Shown here one piece after another: positions 7,045 to 14,329 of a DNA stretch of 16,166 nucleotides (positions are counted from its first letter, which is position 1; each line of letters starts with the position of its first letter). The notes beneath the pieces are model-generated. The model did not search any database, was not told where the DNA came from, and saw nothing but the letters and a program-made list of their open reading frames with translations. The stretch spans positions 1-16,166 of the forward strand of contig QIEB01000452.1 of NCBI GenBank assembly GCA_003229495.1, given 5' to 3'. The stretch comes from Flammeovirgaceae bacterium. Lineage in GTDB: Bacteria > Bacteroidota > Bacteroidia > Cytophagales > Cyclobacteriaceae. Position numbers and translations under genes: made by a program.

Positions 7045-8181
7045 ATGCCGAAAAGTGTACTAATGAGATCTTTTATTTTTGTGCTGGCGGTATTATTGCC
7101 CATAATTTCAACGGCCCAGGAACAGCACATAAATTACCTCAATATAGGTGATGATGCACCTGATTTTAATCTGCCGGGAACCGATGATAAAAACTACACG
7201 CTGGCTGATTTTTCCAAGTATAGTTTGCTGGCTGTGATTTTTACCTGTAACCATTGCCCCACGGCCCAGGCTTATGAAGACAGGATCATCCATATAGTAG
7301 ACCAATACAAACCTAAAGGAGTGGGATTTGTAGCTATTTCCCCTAATGATCCCAAAGCCATTAGTTTGTCAGAATTGGGATATACCGATCTTAGTGATGA
7401 CCTGAAAGCTATGAAGATCAGGGCCAAAGACAAGAGTTATAATTTCCCTTATTTATATGATGGTGAAACCCAACAGGTCTCTCTTACCTATGGACCAGTG
7501 GCCACGCCACATGTGTTTGTATTTGACCAGCAGAGGAAATTACGTTACAGCGGCCGTATCGACGACACTGAAGACCCGTATGTCACTCCCCGACAAAATG
7601 ATTTGATCCAGGCCTTAGATCAGATGCTTTCAGGTGAAGCAGTGTCAGTTAGCCAGACCAAAACCTTCGGCTGTTCCATAAAATGGTCCTGGAAAGACAC
7701 CTGGACCAAACAGCTCAAAGAAAAATGGGCCAAGGACCCAGTGACTTTAGAGGAAAAAAGCCTGGAAGAAATCGAAATCCTGGTTAGCAACCCTGGCAAT
7801 AAGTATAGATTGATCAATCTTTGGGCCAGCTGGTGCGGCCCCTGCCTAATTGAACTCCCGGCATTGGTTGAAACAGACCGTATGTATCGCGGTCGTGATT
7901 TCGAGTTCATTACTATCAGTACGGATAAACCTACAAAGAAGGAAAAGGCCCTCGAGTTGTTAACTAAAATGGAGGCAGCCAATCAGAACTATCTGTTTAG
8001 TGGCGATGACATATACAAATTAATTGAGGTGGTAGACGAAAACTGGAAAGGGTCATTACCCTATACCCTGCTGGTGGCTCCAGGTGGTGAATATGTTTAT
8101 GCAAAAGAAGGTGTAATTGTACCTTTTGAACTAAGAAAAGCCATTGTAAAACAACTGGGGCGATACTATGCCGACAATTAA
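7045..8181 (+). CDS. Exported two-domain thioredoxin-fold protein (peroxiredoxin-like + TlpA-like)
   Basis: Periplasmic or exported redox protein of 378 residues. The start at 7045 gives six extra residues before MRSFIFVLAVLLPIISTA, a clear signal peptide; the ATG at 7063 is equally possible. Domain 1 (about 32 to 200) is AhpC/TSA-like, with IGDDAPDFNLPGTD, the C-x-x-C-P motif CNHCP (Cys68, Cys71) and the cis-proline context VATPHVFVF (Pro155). A linker with GCSIKWSWKDTW (Cys210) leads to domain 2 (about 240 to 375), TlpA/ResA-like, with NLWASWCGPC (Cys264, Cys267) and cis-proline Pro339 in SLPYTLL. Both CxxC sites are intact, so a thiol-disulfide relay or reductase role is likely; the partner is unknown. 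It is transcribed alone, divergent from the aminotransferase and convergent with the amidohydrolase. Confidence 0.9.
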   Translation: MPKSVLMRSFIFVLAVLLPIISTAQEQHINYLNIGDDAPDFNLPGTDDKNYTLADFSKYSLLAVIFTCNHCPTAQAYEDRIIHIVDQYKPKGVGFVAISPNDPKAISLSELGYTDLSDDLKAMKIRAKDKSYNFPYLYDGETQQVSLTYGPVATPHVFVFDQQRKLRYSGRIDDTEDPYVTPRQNDLIQALDQMLSGEAVSVSQTKTFGCSIKWSWKDTWTKQLKEKWAKDPVTLEEKSLEEIEILVSNPGNKYRLINLWASWCGPCLIELPALVETDRMYRGRDFEFITISTDKPTKKEKALELLTKMEAANQNYLFSGDDIYKLIEVVDENWKGSLPYTLLVAPGGEYVYAKEGVIVPFELRKAIVKQLGRYYADN

Positions 8182-8189
8182 TGGGGCCT

Positions 8190-8207
8190 GACTTTTTGAG
8201 AAGAGTC
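8190..8207 (+). terminator. Small hairpin in the convergent gap
   Basis: GACTTTT (8190 to 8196) can pair with AAGAGTC (8201 to 8207) as a 7-bp stem with one G-U wobble and a 4-nt loop. It lies just past the thioredoxin-like stop in the 53-bp gap before the convergent amidohydrolase stop. No strong U-tract follows on either strand, so this is only a possible terminator. Confidence 0.25.
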
Positions 8208-8234
8208 TTAATGTGAATGACTAATATTGTGCAG

Positions 8235-9353
8235 TTATCCGGTGATTTTGGGTGACTCCCAGGCATCTTTGAATATTTTTTCTGCATTGATCCTATAAAT
8301 TTTGTCCGCCGCAGTTTTTGGCAAGCCTAATCCCTGAAATGGTGTATCCAATTCAGGTACTGTCATTATTTCTTCTGTGTTGAAGTATTTCCAGTCCCTC
8401 AACCATCTTGCATTCATCTTCTCTATTAGCGCAGCAGGGTCATGATTTTCTTCCTGTTCAAAATCTGTACCGTAGCTTATCCTGTCTTGATATTTTATAA
8501 AAAATTCCCGCACCCTATTTCTATTCTCAAGGGATTGATATTGTAAATGAGGGATTCTTTCGGTCAGGTCTACCGAGGCATTGGGAAACCTGTCAAGAAA
8601 CCTGGCTATTTCGTCTACGCTCCATTCCAGACTAGCCAAATGGACACCAATAAATGTCAGTGCGGTATTTTTACTTAACATATTGTCTCTTGCCTGAATC
8701 TGATCTTCATACGACGGCAGCTCAGGATGTAAATACATGTGAAACTCCGGATACTCAGTAAAATAATTCCGATCATTATTTACTGTCATTTCATCAAGGG
8801 GCAACCAACAATTTTTTGGTTCTCCCGCGTGGGACAGCAGTACTTTATGCTGATCTTTGATGAATTGGAAAATTGGATCAAATTTGGGATCATCCAGCAT
8901 AATCTGATTTCCCTTCTGATCTTTGTAAGTCATCCCTATGTTTTTCCACACTTTGACTCCAAGAGCGCCGTTATCAAAGTCTTTTTGCAAATTTTCAATT
9001 ATTTTGTCCCCCCAATCTGGTTGGTCCCAGTTCTCCAAAGTAAAAGCGGTGGTGTATGCAAATACATCGGGATCTTCTTCCCGGTGCTTGAGACAAATTT
9101 CTAATTGCCGGGGTATTGATGGGAATTGAGGAACATCAACAATCATGTCCATCAGCCTGAAATTATTGGCCCGGGCTTCTTCAATAAAAGTTTTTCCATC
9201 CGAAGTAATGTGGGCATGGGTATCAATTTTGGGAACCTTTTTAAAATCTTCCATAGAATAGCTTTCCTCTATTGATACAGCAGGGCCCTTAGATTCATTA
9301 TTGCAACTTGAGCCAATCAAAAACAGCATTAGAATGATTAGGTTATAGTACAT
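8235..9353 (-). CDS. Amidohydrolase-family (amidohydrolase 2) lipoprotein
   Basis: Exported metal-dependent hydrolase of 372 residues in the amidohydrolase superfamily, with a TIM-barrel fold. A lipoprotein signal ends at SSC (Cys17). Metal-site motifs of the Amidohydro_2 group are present: DTHAH with His46 and His48, Lys134 in LGVKVWKN, LLSHAGEP with His175, IGVHLAS with His238, and SYGTDFE with Asp297 as the catalytic or metal Asp. This group includes lactonases acting on sugar-derived lactones, decarboxylases and related hydrolases. A lactonase would fit beside an aldose- or lactone-producing oxidase, but that is inference. It is a single minus-strand gene, convergent with the thioredoxin-like gene and divergent from the phosphatase with only 52 bp between starts. 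No sign of truncation. Confidence 0.88.
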   Translation of the reverse strand: MYYNLIILMLFLIGSSCNNESKGPAVSIEESYSMEDFKKVPKIDTHAHITSDGKTFIEEARANNFRLMDMIVDVPQFPSIPRQLEICLKHREEDPDVFAYTTAFTLENWDQPDWGDKIIENLQKDFDNGALGVKVWKNIGMTYKDQKGNQIMLDDPKFDPIFQFIKDQHKVLLSHAGEPKNCWLPLDEMTVNNDRNYFTEYPEFHMYLHPELPSYEDQIQARDNMLSKNTALTFIGVHLASLEWSVDEIARFLDRFPNASVDLTERIPHLQYQSLENRNRVREFFIKYQDRISYGTDFEQEENHDPAALIEKMNARWLRDWKYFNTEEIMTVPELDTPFQGLGLPKTAADKIYRINAEKIFKDAWESPKITG

Positions 9354-9405
9354 TTTGGCCAGATCTTTTTATTAATGTTTAACAGAAGATTAAATTTAAT
9401 AGAAT

Positions 9406-10917
9406 ATGCAGAATCTACAAATTGCCCGATATACTTTGTGTACAAACAACAATACCCTGTACTCACTGCTTCTATTTTTTCTTTTTTGTTGTACTCCTGA
9501 GATTAACACAGACCTCCAAAAAGAAACTGGGTTTTCCATTCTATCAGGTGAGCTAACAGCCTCTGGTATAATCCTTCAATGCAGGTTTGCCAGTTCTGAT
9601 TCCCTTATAAACTATGACGTGGGAGGATTGAACGGGTCCGGTAGTTTTCAGATTTCAGAGGACTCTTTATTTTTTAAAGTTAAGGAGACTGAATGGATCC
9701 AAGCCCGTCCCGAAGACGATTTTATTATTAAAAAATACATTTCAGATCTAGTACCAGAAACTCGTTATTACTTTAGAGTTAAAGCATTGATTATTAACCA
9801 ATATGATACGGTATATTCAAGTATTGGTCGATTTAAAACTTTACCAGATTCCGCATCGTCAAGAACAATTAGTTTTGCAATATCTACGGGCTTCAACTAT
9901 GAGAAGTTCTACGGTATTGACTCGGTGATCAATGAGAAAAGTGTTTATCCCCCTGCCATCGGGTTAGATCGAAAGCTGGGGTTTGAGGCATTTGAGGCGG
10001 TACTGGAGTTAAGGCCTGATTTCTTTATTGCCAACGGTGATGTGGTTTACTACGACAAACCATCAAATAAACCTCAACTGTGGGCGCGAAGCCTACCAGA
10101 AATGAGAGCAAAGTGGCACCGTTACTTTGCCATGCCACGTAACAAGGATTTTTGCTTAAGTATGCCGGTTTATTACTTAAAGGATGACCATGATTACCGG
10201 TTCAATGACAGTGATACCACTGACACAAAATTTTCTGAGCCTTCTCATCAATTAGGCATTCGGGTGTTTAGGGAACAATTACCGGTAACCGATCCGGAAG
10301 ATCAATCAACGGAAACATACCGGACCATAAAAGCAGGCAAATTGTTGCAATTTTGGTTACTTGAGGGGAGGGACTACCGCAGCCCGAACCTCATGGATGA
10401 TAACCCTGAAAAAACCATTTGGGGGCAAGAACAACAAGAGTGGCTGAAGCAATCCTTGTTGGAAAGTAAGGCCATTTATAAAATTCTTATCTCTCCCACT
10501 CCTATGATTGGTCCGGACGATGCCTACAAAAGAGACAATCATACTAATCAGGGTGGGTTTCAATCTGAACAAAAGGCCTTTTTTAACTGGCTGGATGAGC
10601 ATGACTTCACCAACAAGGGATTCTACATTATCTGCGGCGACCGTCATTGGCAATATCATGCTGTTCATCCTACCGGTTTGATGGAGTTTAGCAGCGGTGC
10701 CTTTGTCAATCAAAATTCCCGGCCTGGAAGGTTACCTGGTGATCCGGATTCCACAGACCCTAATGCCGAATTAAGCCTGCCATTTGTTCAAAAAGACCAC
10801 TGGGGAGGTGGGTTTCTGTTGGTAACAGTTAATCAGGATCAAGACCATTCGGCAATCAGTTTTAGTTTACGTGACGTAAAAGGGAAAGAACGATATGTGA
10901 TGAGTTATCCAGAGTAA
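9406..10917 (+). CDS. PhoD-like metallophosphatase/phosphodiesterase, exported
   Basis: Predicted exported phosphoesterase of 503 residues in the PhoD (alkaline phosphatase D) family. The N-terminus has a hydrophobic stretch LYSLLLFFLFCC at 18 to 29 with a possible but non-standard lipobox at Cys28 or Cys29. The n-region before it is long, yet there is no other in-frame ATG nearby. A beta-sandwich domain (about 40 to 147), ending in DLVPETRYYFRVKA and FKTL, is the Fn3-like PhoD N-terminal domain. The metallophosphatase core shows FIANGDVVYYD (Asp212, Tyr215), YLKDDHDYR (260 to 263), EGRDYRSPN near 320, ISPTPM and the distal CGDRHWQY (Asp412, His414). Phosphomono- or phosphodiester substrates are both possible. 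It begins the plus-strand run; DUF4202 follows after 19 bp, so the two are probably co-transcribed. Confidence 0.88.
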   Translation: MQNLQIARYTLCTNNNTLYSLLLFFLFCCTPEINTDLQKETGFSILSGELTASGIILQCRFASSDSLINYDVGGLNGSGSFQISEDSLFFKVKETEWIQARPEDDFIIKKYISDLVPETRYYFRVKALIINQYDTVYSSIGRFKTLPDSASSRTISFAISTGFNYEKFYGIDSVINEKSVYPPAIGLDRKLGFEAFEAVLELRPDFFIANGDVVYYDKPSNKPQLWARSLPEMRAKWHRYFAMPRNKDFCLSMPVYYLKDDHDYRFNDSDTTDTKFSEPSHQLGIRVFREQLPVTDPEDQSTETYRTIKAGKLLQFWLLEGRDYRSPNLMDDNPEKTIWGQEQQEWLKQSLLESKAIYKILISPTPMIGPDDAYKRDNHTNQGGFQSEQKAFFNWLDEHDFTNKGFYIICGDRHWQYHAVHPTGLMEFSSGAFVNQNSRPGRLPGDPDSTDPNAELSLPFVQKDHWGGGFLLVTVNQDQDHSAISFSLRDVKGKERYVMSYPE

Positions 10918-10936
10918 TCTTTTTTATCTTAGTGCT

Positions 10937-11521
10937 ATGATCAAGGATACTACCAGATTTCAGAAAGCCATCCATAAATTCGATCAGGAGAACAGCAAAG
11001 ACCCTAACACGGAAACATCTAACGGCAAAGAACTTCCAAAGGAATTGCTATATGCGCAGAGAATGACTGAATGGTTGTCAAAAATTGCTCCTCAGGGCTC
11101 TGAGGCGCTTAAGTTAGCAGCCAGAAGCCAACATATTTGCCGCTGGACCATCCCGCGTGAATCGTACCCAATGGACCGCAAAGGGTACCTTCTTTGGCGC
11201 TCCGAATTAAAGAAATTTCATGCCCAAAAGGCGGAGGATATTTTGAACGAGAGCGGCTATGACCAGGCGACAAGTGACCGGGTAAGATCATTAATATTAA
11301 AAAAGACCGATCCAGAATCTCAAATATTAGAAGATGTAGTGTGTCTGGTTTTTTTGGAATATTATTTTGAAGATTTCTCTCAAAAACATGAAAAGAAGAA
11401 AGTGATATCCATTGTCCGCAAAACCTGGAATAAGATGTCTGAAAGTGCCCAGGAACTGGCACTTTCGTTAGAGCTTGGAAACGAATCTAACCATTTAATT
11501 TCTTGTGCTCTTTATGAATAG
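10937..11521 (+). CDS. DUF4202 family protein
   Basis: Cytoplasmic, mostly alpha-helical protein of 194 residues matching the DUF4202 family as I recognise it. The opening RFQKAIHKFDQENSKDPN is characteristic, followed by LLYAQRMTEWL, then LAARSQHICRW (His66, Arg69, Trp70), YPMDRKGYLLWRSELKKFHA and LEDVVCLVFLEYYF (Glu132, Asp133). The spread of conserved His, Arg and Glu-Asp residues over helices resembles a metal-dependent hydrolase of HD type, but the function is not known to me and this is only a suggestion. No signal peptide or membrane segment. It starts 19 bp after the phosphatase stop and is followed by a 95-bp gap before the symporter. Length is typical for the family. Confidence 0.86.
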   Translation: MIKDTTRFQKAIHKFDQENSKDPNTETSNGKELPKELLYAQRMTEWLSKIAPQGSEALKLAARSQHICRWTIPRESYPMDRKGYLLWRSELKKFHAQKAEDILNESGYDQATSDRVRSLILKKTDPESQILEDVVCLVFLEYYFEDFSQKHEKKKVISIVRKTWNKMSESAQELALSLELGNESNHLISCALYE

Positions 11522-11551
11522 TACTAAGGTTTGCCAATTCCCCGCTATATT

Positions 11552-11567
11552 TGGTGGTTACCCACCA
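11552..11567 (+). other. GC-rich hairpin between DUF4202 and symporter genes
   Basis: TGGTGG (11552 to 11557) pairs perfectly with CCACCA (11562 to 11567) across the 4-nt loop TTAC, in the 95-bp gap. It is about 50 bp upstream of the symporter ATG and has no U-tract. It could be a weak attenuator or 3'-end stabiliser, or chance. Confidence 0.25.
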
Positions 11568-11616
11568 CCCTGGCTTACTGCTGAAATAGCTGTCAAACAC
11601 TCCAATCAAAGCTAAT

Positions 11617-13191
11617 ATGTTGACTGTTATCTCATTCGTGGCATTTACTGGTTTCGTTGGGGTTTACTGCTGGTACAAGCTTAGAAATGACCAACTTGAT
11701 TCCCGGGAGGGTTACTTCTTGGGAGGAAGGAGTCTCACTGGAGTGGTTATCGCTGGCTCCATGCTACTTACCAATATTTCCACGGAGCATTTAATTGGAA
11801 TGAACGGCTTATCCTACAAAAATGGATTTCTCGTCATTGCCTGGGAGGTGACTTCAGCTCTGGCACTAGTGGTTGCTGCTATTTATTTCATTCCAACTTT
11901 TATTAAGATGCGGTTGACCACTATTCCCCAATACCTGGAGGAAAGATTTGACGGGACCACCCGCACCTTAGTTGCCCTGTTTTTATTGGTCTCATTTGTG
12001 GTTACCCTGCTTCCCATTGTTTTATACACCGGCGCCATTAATCTGGAAAGTATATTCAATATTTCTGAGGTACTGCAAGTAAGCAAAACTACCGGTCTTT
12101 GGATTACCGTCATTTGTATCGGACTGATTGGTTCTGCATACGCAGTATTTGGTGGATTGAAAGCAGTAGCTTACAGTGATACCATTAATGGGGTGGGCCT
12201 ATTTATCGGTGGGTTAATGGTCCCGATCCTGGCGCTATGGGACATTGGTGACGGCAACCTGGTTACCGGACTTTCAAAAGTTTATCAAAATAGCCCTGAA
12301 AAATTTAATGTTATTGGTGCTCCGGATTCGGTTTTACCATTTAGCACACTTTTTACCGGATTGGTAATCAACCAGCTCTATTTTTGGGGAATGAATCAGA
12401 CCATTATTCAAAGAGCCTTTGGGGCCAAATCATTGGCAGAAGCCCAAAAAGGGTTACTCTTTACGGGGATTTTGAAAATCCTGGTTCCCATCATTATTGT
12501 GTTCCCCGGAGTTATTGGGTTTTACTATTTTGGTGATTCCCTCTATGAGCAACAAGATATGATCTACCCGGAGCTAATCAAAAAGGTGTTGCCATTGAGT
12601 TTTGTAGGATTTTTCGCGGCTGTGGTTATGGGTGCTGTATTAAGCACATTCAACAGTGTACTAAACAGTACCGCTACCATTTTTAGCGAAGGAATATATA
12701 AAAGACTTATCTATAAAGAGGCCACAGGTCGCCAAATGGTACGGGCAGGCAAGATCGTATCTATTGTCTTAGCAATAGTGGCAATTATGGCAGCTCCATT
12801 GGTTGCTGGTGCCCCGGAAGGATTGTATCAATTGCTACAGCAGCTAAATGGGATTTTCTTTATCCCAATTGCTTCCATAATGCTCGCTGGACTGTTCATA
12901 CCGAAAATTAGTGCTACTGCCGCAAAGGTAGCCTTGTTTTTTGGTCTGGCTTTCTACGTCAGTACTATCTACATATTAAAAGTAGACATACATTTTGTTC
13001 ATGTCTGGGGAATTGAGTTTGTGTTAAATATGGCAGTAATGTTTGCCGTCTCACAGTTTTACCCCAATACCAGAGTGGCTCAAAGAATTAGCCCTCAGGG
13101 TGAGGGGCTAGTCCCATGGAAATACACCAAGACACTAAGTACTATTCTGGTGATTACCATCATTTCGATCTATATATGGCTAGGTCAGTAG
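11617..13191 (+). CDS. Sodium/solute symporter (SSS/SLC5 family)
   Basis: Inner-membrane transporter of 524 residues coupling sodium entry to solute uptake. It has a dozen or more hydrophobic segments in the LeuT-fold pattern. Family marks include YFLGGRSLTG at 33 to 42, the TM1 region SMLLTNISTEHLIGMNG, TTIPQYLEERF at 101 to 111, the SSS signature region FGGLKAVAYSDTIN at 178 to 191, and MNQTIIQRAFGAKSLAEAQKG. Related Bacteroidota transporters carry sugars, polyols or sialic acid. The substrate cannot be read from sequence, but myo-inositol is a reasonable guess because the next gene is myo-inositol oxygenase and some SLC5 members carry inositol. The stop TAG ends at the exact base before an 8-bp tandem repeat array begins. 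Full length for the family. Confidence 0.92.
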   Translation: MLTVISFVAFTGFVGVYCWYKLRNDQLDSREGYFLGGRSLTGVVIAGSMLLTNISTEHLIGMNGLSYKNGFLVIAWEVTSALALVVAAIYFIPTFIKMRLTTIPQYLEERFDGTTRTLVALFLLVSFVVTLLPIVLYTGAINLESIFNISEVLQVSKTTGLWITVICIGLIGSAYAVFGGLKAVAYSDTINGVGLFIGGLMVPILALWDIGDGNLVTGLSKVYQNSPEKFNVIGAPDSVLPFSTLFTGLVINQLYFWGMNQTIIQRAFGAKSLAEAQKGLLFTGILKILVPIIIVFPGVIGFYYFGDSLYEQQDMIYPELIKKVLPLSFVGFFAAVVMGAVLSTFNSVLNSTATIFSEGIYKRLIYKEATGRQMVRAGKIVSIVLAIVAIMAAPLVAGAPEGLYQLLQQLNGIFFIPIASIMLAGLFIPKISATAAKVALFFGLAFYVSTIYILKVDIHFVHVWGIEFVLNMAVMFAVSQFYPNTRVAQRISPQGEGLVPWKYTKTLSTILVITIISIYIWLGQ

Positions 13192-13311
13192 GAACATGGG
13201 AACATGGGAACAATTGAACAATTGAGCATTTGAACATGGGAACAATTGAGCATTTGAACATGGGAACATGGGAACATGGGAACAATTGAGCAGTTGAACA
13301 ATGGAGTAATT
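13192..13311. repeat. Tandem array of fifteen 8-bp units (GAACATGG / GAACAATT / GAGCATTT)
   Basis: Exactly 120 bp divides into fifteen 8-mers, all starting with GA. With A = GAACATGG, B = GAACAATT and C = GAGCATTT (C' = GAGCAGTT), the order is A A B B C, A B C, A A A B C', then GAACAATG and GAGTAATT. The array starts at the base after the symporter stop and lies about 120 bp before the MIOX ATG. Eight is not a multiple of three and nothing here is coding. Short GAACAATT-like repeats occur between genes in some Bacteroidota genomes from memory; their role is unknown to me. Confidence 0.92.
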
Positions 13312-13321
13312 GAGAACTCCC

Positions 13322-13345
13322 AACGCCGAATGTTGAACGCCGAAT
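13322..13345. repeat. Direct repeat AACGCCGAAT, two copies
   Basis: AACGCCGAAT occurs at 13322 to 13331 and 13336 to 13345, separated by GTTG. It directly follows the 8-bp array and precedes another GAGCATTT at 13348, which is out of phase with the array. The remaining sequence to 13433 is AT-rich and should hold the MIOX leader; I see no defined promoter. Confidence 0.75.
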
Positions 13346-13433
13346 TTGAGCATTTGATTTAGTTGATAATTGATCGGCAGATTTTGTAAATTGCTAATCG
13401 TAAGTTGTTATCGTAATTTGTATCGTTAATTCC

Positions 13434-14288
13434 ATGGACCAAAGACCACAATTCTTGATGAACGAAGAACTTTGGGAAGAAGATCTTCTTGCCCGCTATC
13501 CTAAATCAGGCAAAAAATCAAAAGAGGAATATAGAAACTACCAAGACCCTCAAAGAGACACAGTCCGTGAATTTTACCGGCTGAATCACCTGAATCAAAC
13601 CTATGATTTTGTTTTAGAGAGAGAACGGGTTTTTAAAAAGTTCAACAAGAAACAGATGACCTTTTGGGAAGCTGTGGAGTTTCTCAATACACTGGTGGAT
13701 GATTCCGATCCTGACATTGACCTGAATCAAACACAGCACCTTTTACAAACTGCAGAAGCCATAAAGGCCGACGGTCATCCGGACTGGTTCATTCTTACAG
13801 GATTTATACATGATCTTGGCAAGGTGCTGTGCCTTTTCGGAGAACCCCAGTGGGCTGTAGTAGGTGACACATTTCCGGTAGGGTGTAAGTTCTCAGACAA
13901 AATTGTTTATGGGGAGTTCTTCCAGGACAATCCTGATTCCACTGACCCCAGATACAATAGCGAATACGGAGTCTATACACCCAACTCCGGATTAGATAAT
14001 GTGCACATGTCCTGGGGGCATGACGAATACCTTTATCAAGTTTTCAAGGATTATTTACCTGAGCCATCACTGTATATGATCAGGTATCACTCCTTTTATG
14101 CGCAACATAGAGAAAACGCCTATGATCATTTGATGAGCAAACAAGACCACAAAATGTTCAAATGGGTGCAGATGTTTAACCCCTACGACCTTTATTCAAA
14201 ATCACCAATTCCGCCGGATGTAAAGGCACTCCGCCCCTACTATGAGGACCTTGCCTCAAAATATCTGCCAGACGTTATCGATTTTTAA
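13434..14288 (+). CDS. myo-Inositol oxygenase (MIOX)
   Basis: Cytoplasmic non-haem di-iron oxygenase of 284 residues converting myo-inositol and O2 to D-glucuronate. It closely resembles the mammalian enzyme over its whole length: FRNY-like YRNYQDP near 33, MTFWEAVEFLNTLVDDSDPD, HDLGKVLCLFGEPQWAV, GDTFPVGC, FQDNPD, DPRYNSE and SWGHDEYLYQV. All six iron ligands are present, at His102, His126, Asp127, His196, His219 and Asp252 (human 98, 123, 124, 194, 220, 253). Lys130, matching the substrate-binding Lys127, is also kept. The length is essentially that of human MIOX, so this is a complete enzyme. It follows the sodium/solute symporter across the repeat region and precedes the bestrophin gene by 41 bp. 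No other inositol or glucuronate enzyme is visible here. Confidence 0.97.
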   Translation: MDQRPQFLMNEELWEEDLLARYPKSGKKSKEEYRNYQDPQRDTVREFYRLNHLNQTYDFVLERERVFKKFNKKQMTFWEAVEFLNTLVDDSDPDIDLNQTQHLLQTAEAIKADGHPDWFILTGFIHDLGKVLCLFGEPQWAVVGDTFPVGCKFSDKIVYGEFFQDNPDSTDPRYNSEYGVYTPNSGLDNVHMSWGHDEYLYQVFKDYLPEPSLYMIRYHSFYAQHRENAYDHLMSKQDHKMFKWVQMFNPYDLYSKSPIPPDVKALRPYYEDLASKYLPDVIDF

Positions 14289-14329
14289 CTAATGGCAACC
14301 TACTTAAATTTGAATATCCACCTCCACCC

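Noticed and set aside
8739..9104. Open frame antisense to the amidohydrolase
   Set aside because: Entirely covered by a well-supported gene on the other strand; the composition looks like a shadow of that gene.
13192..13311. CRISPR array
   Set aside because: Units are 8 bp with no unique spacers and no cas genes are nearby; this is a contiguous short tandem repeat.
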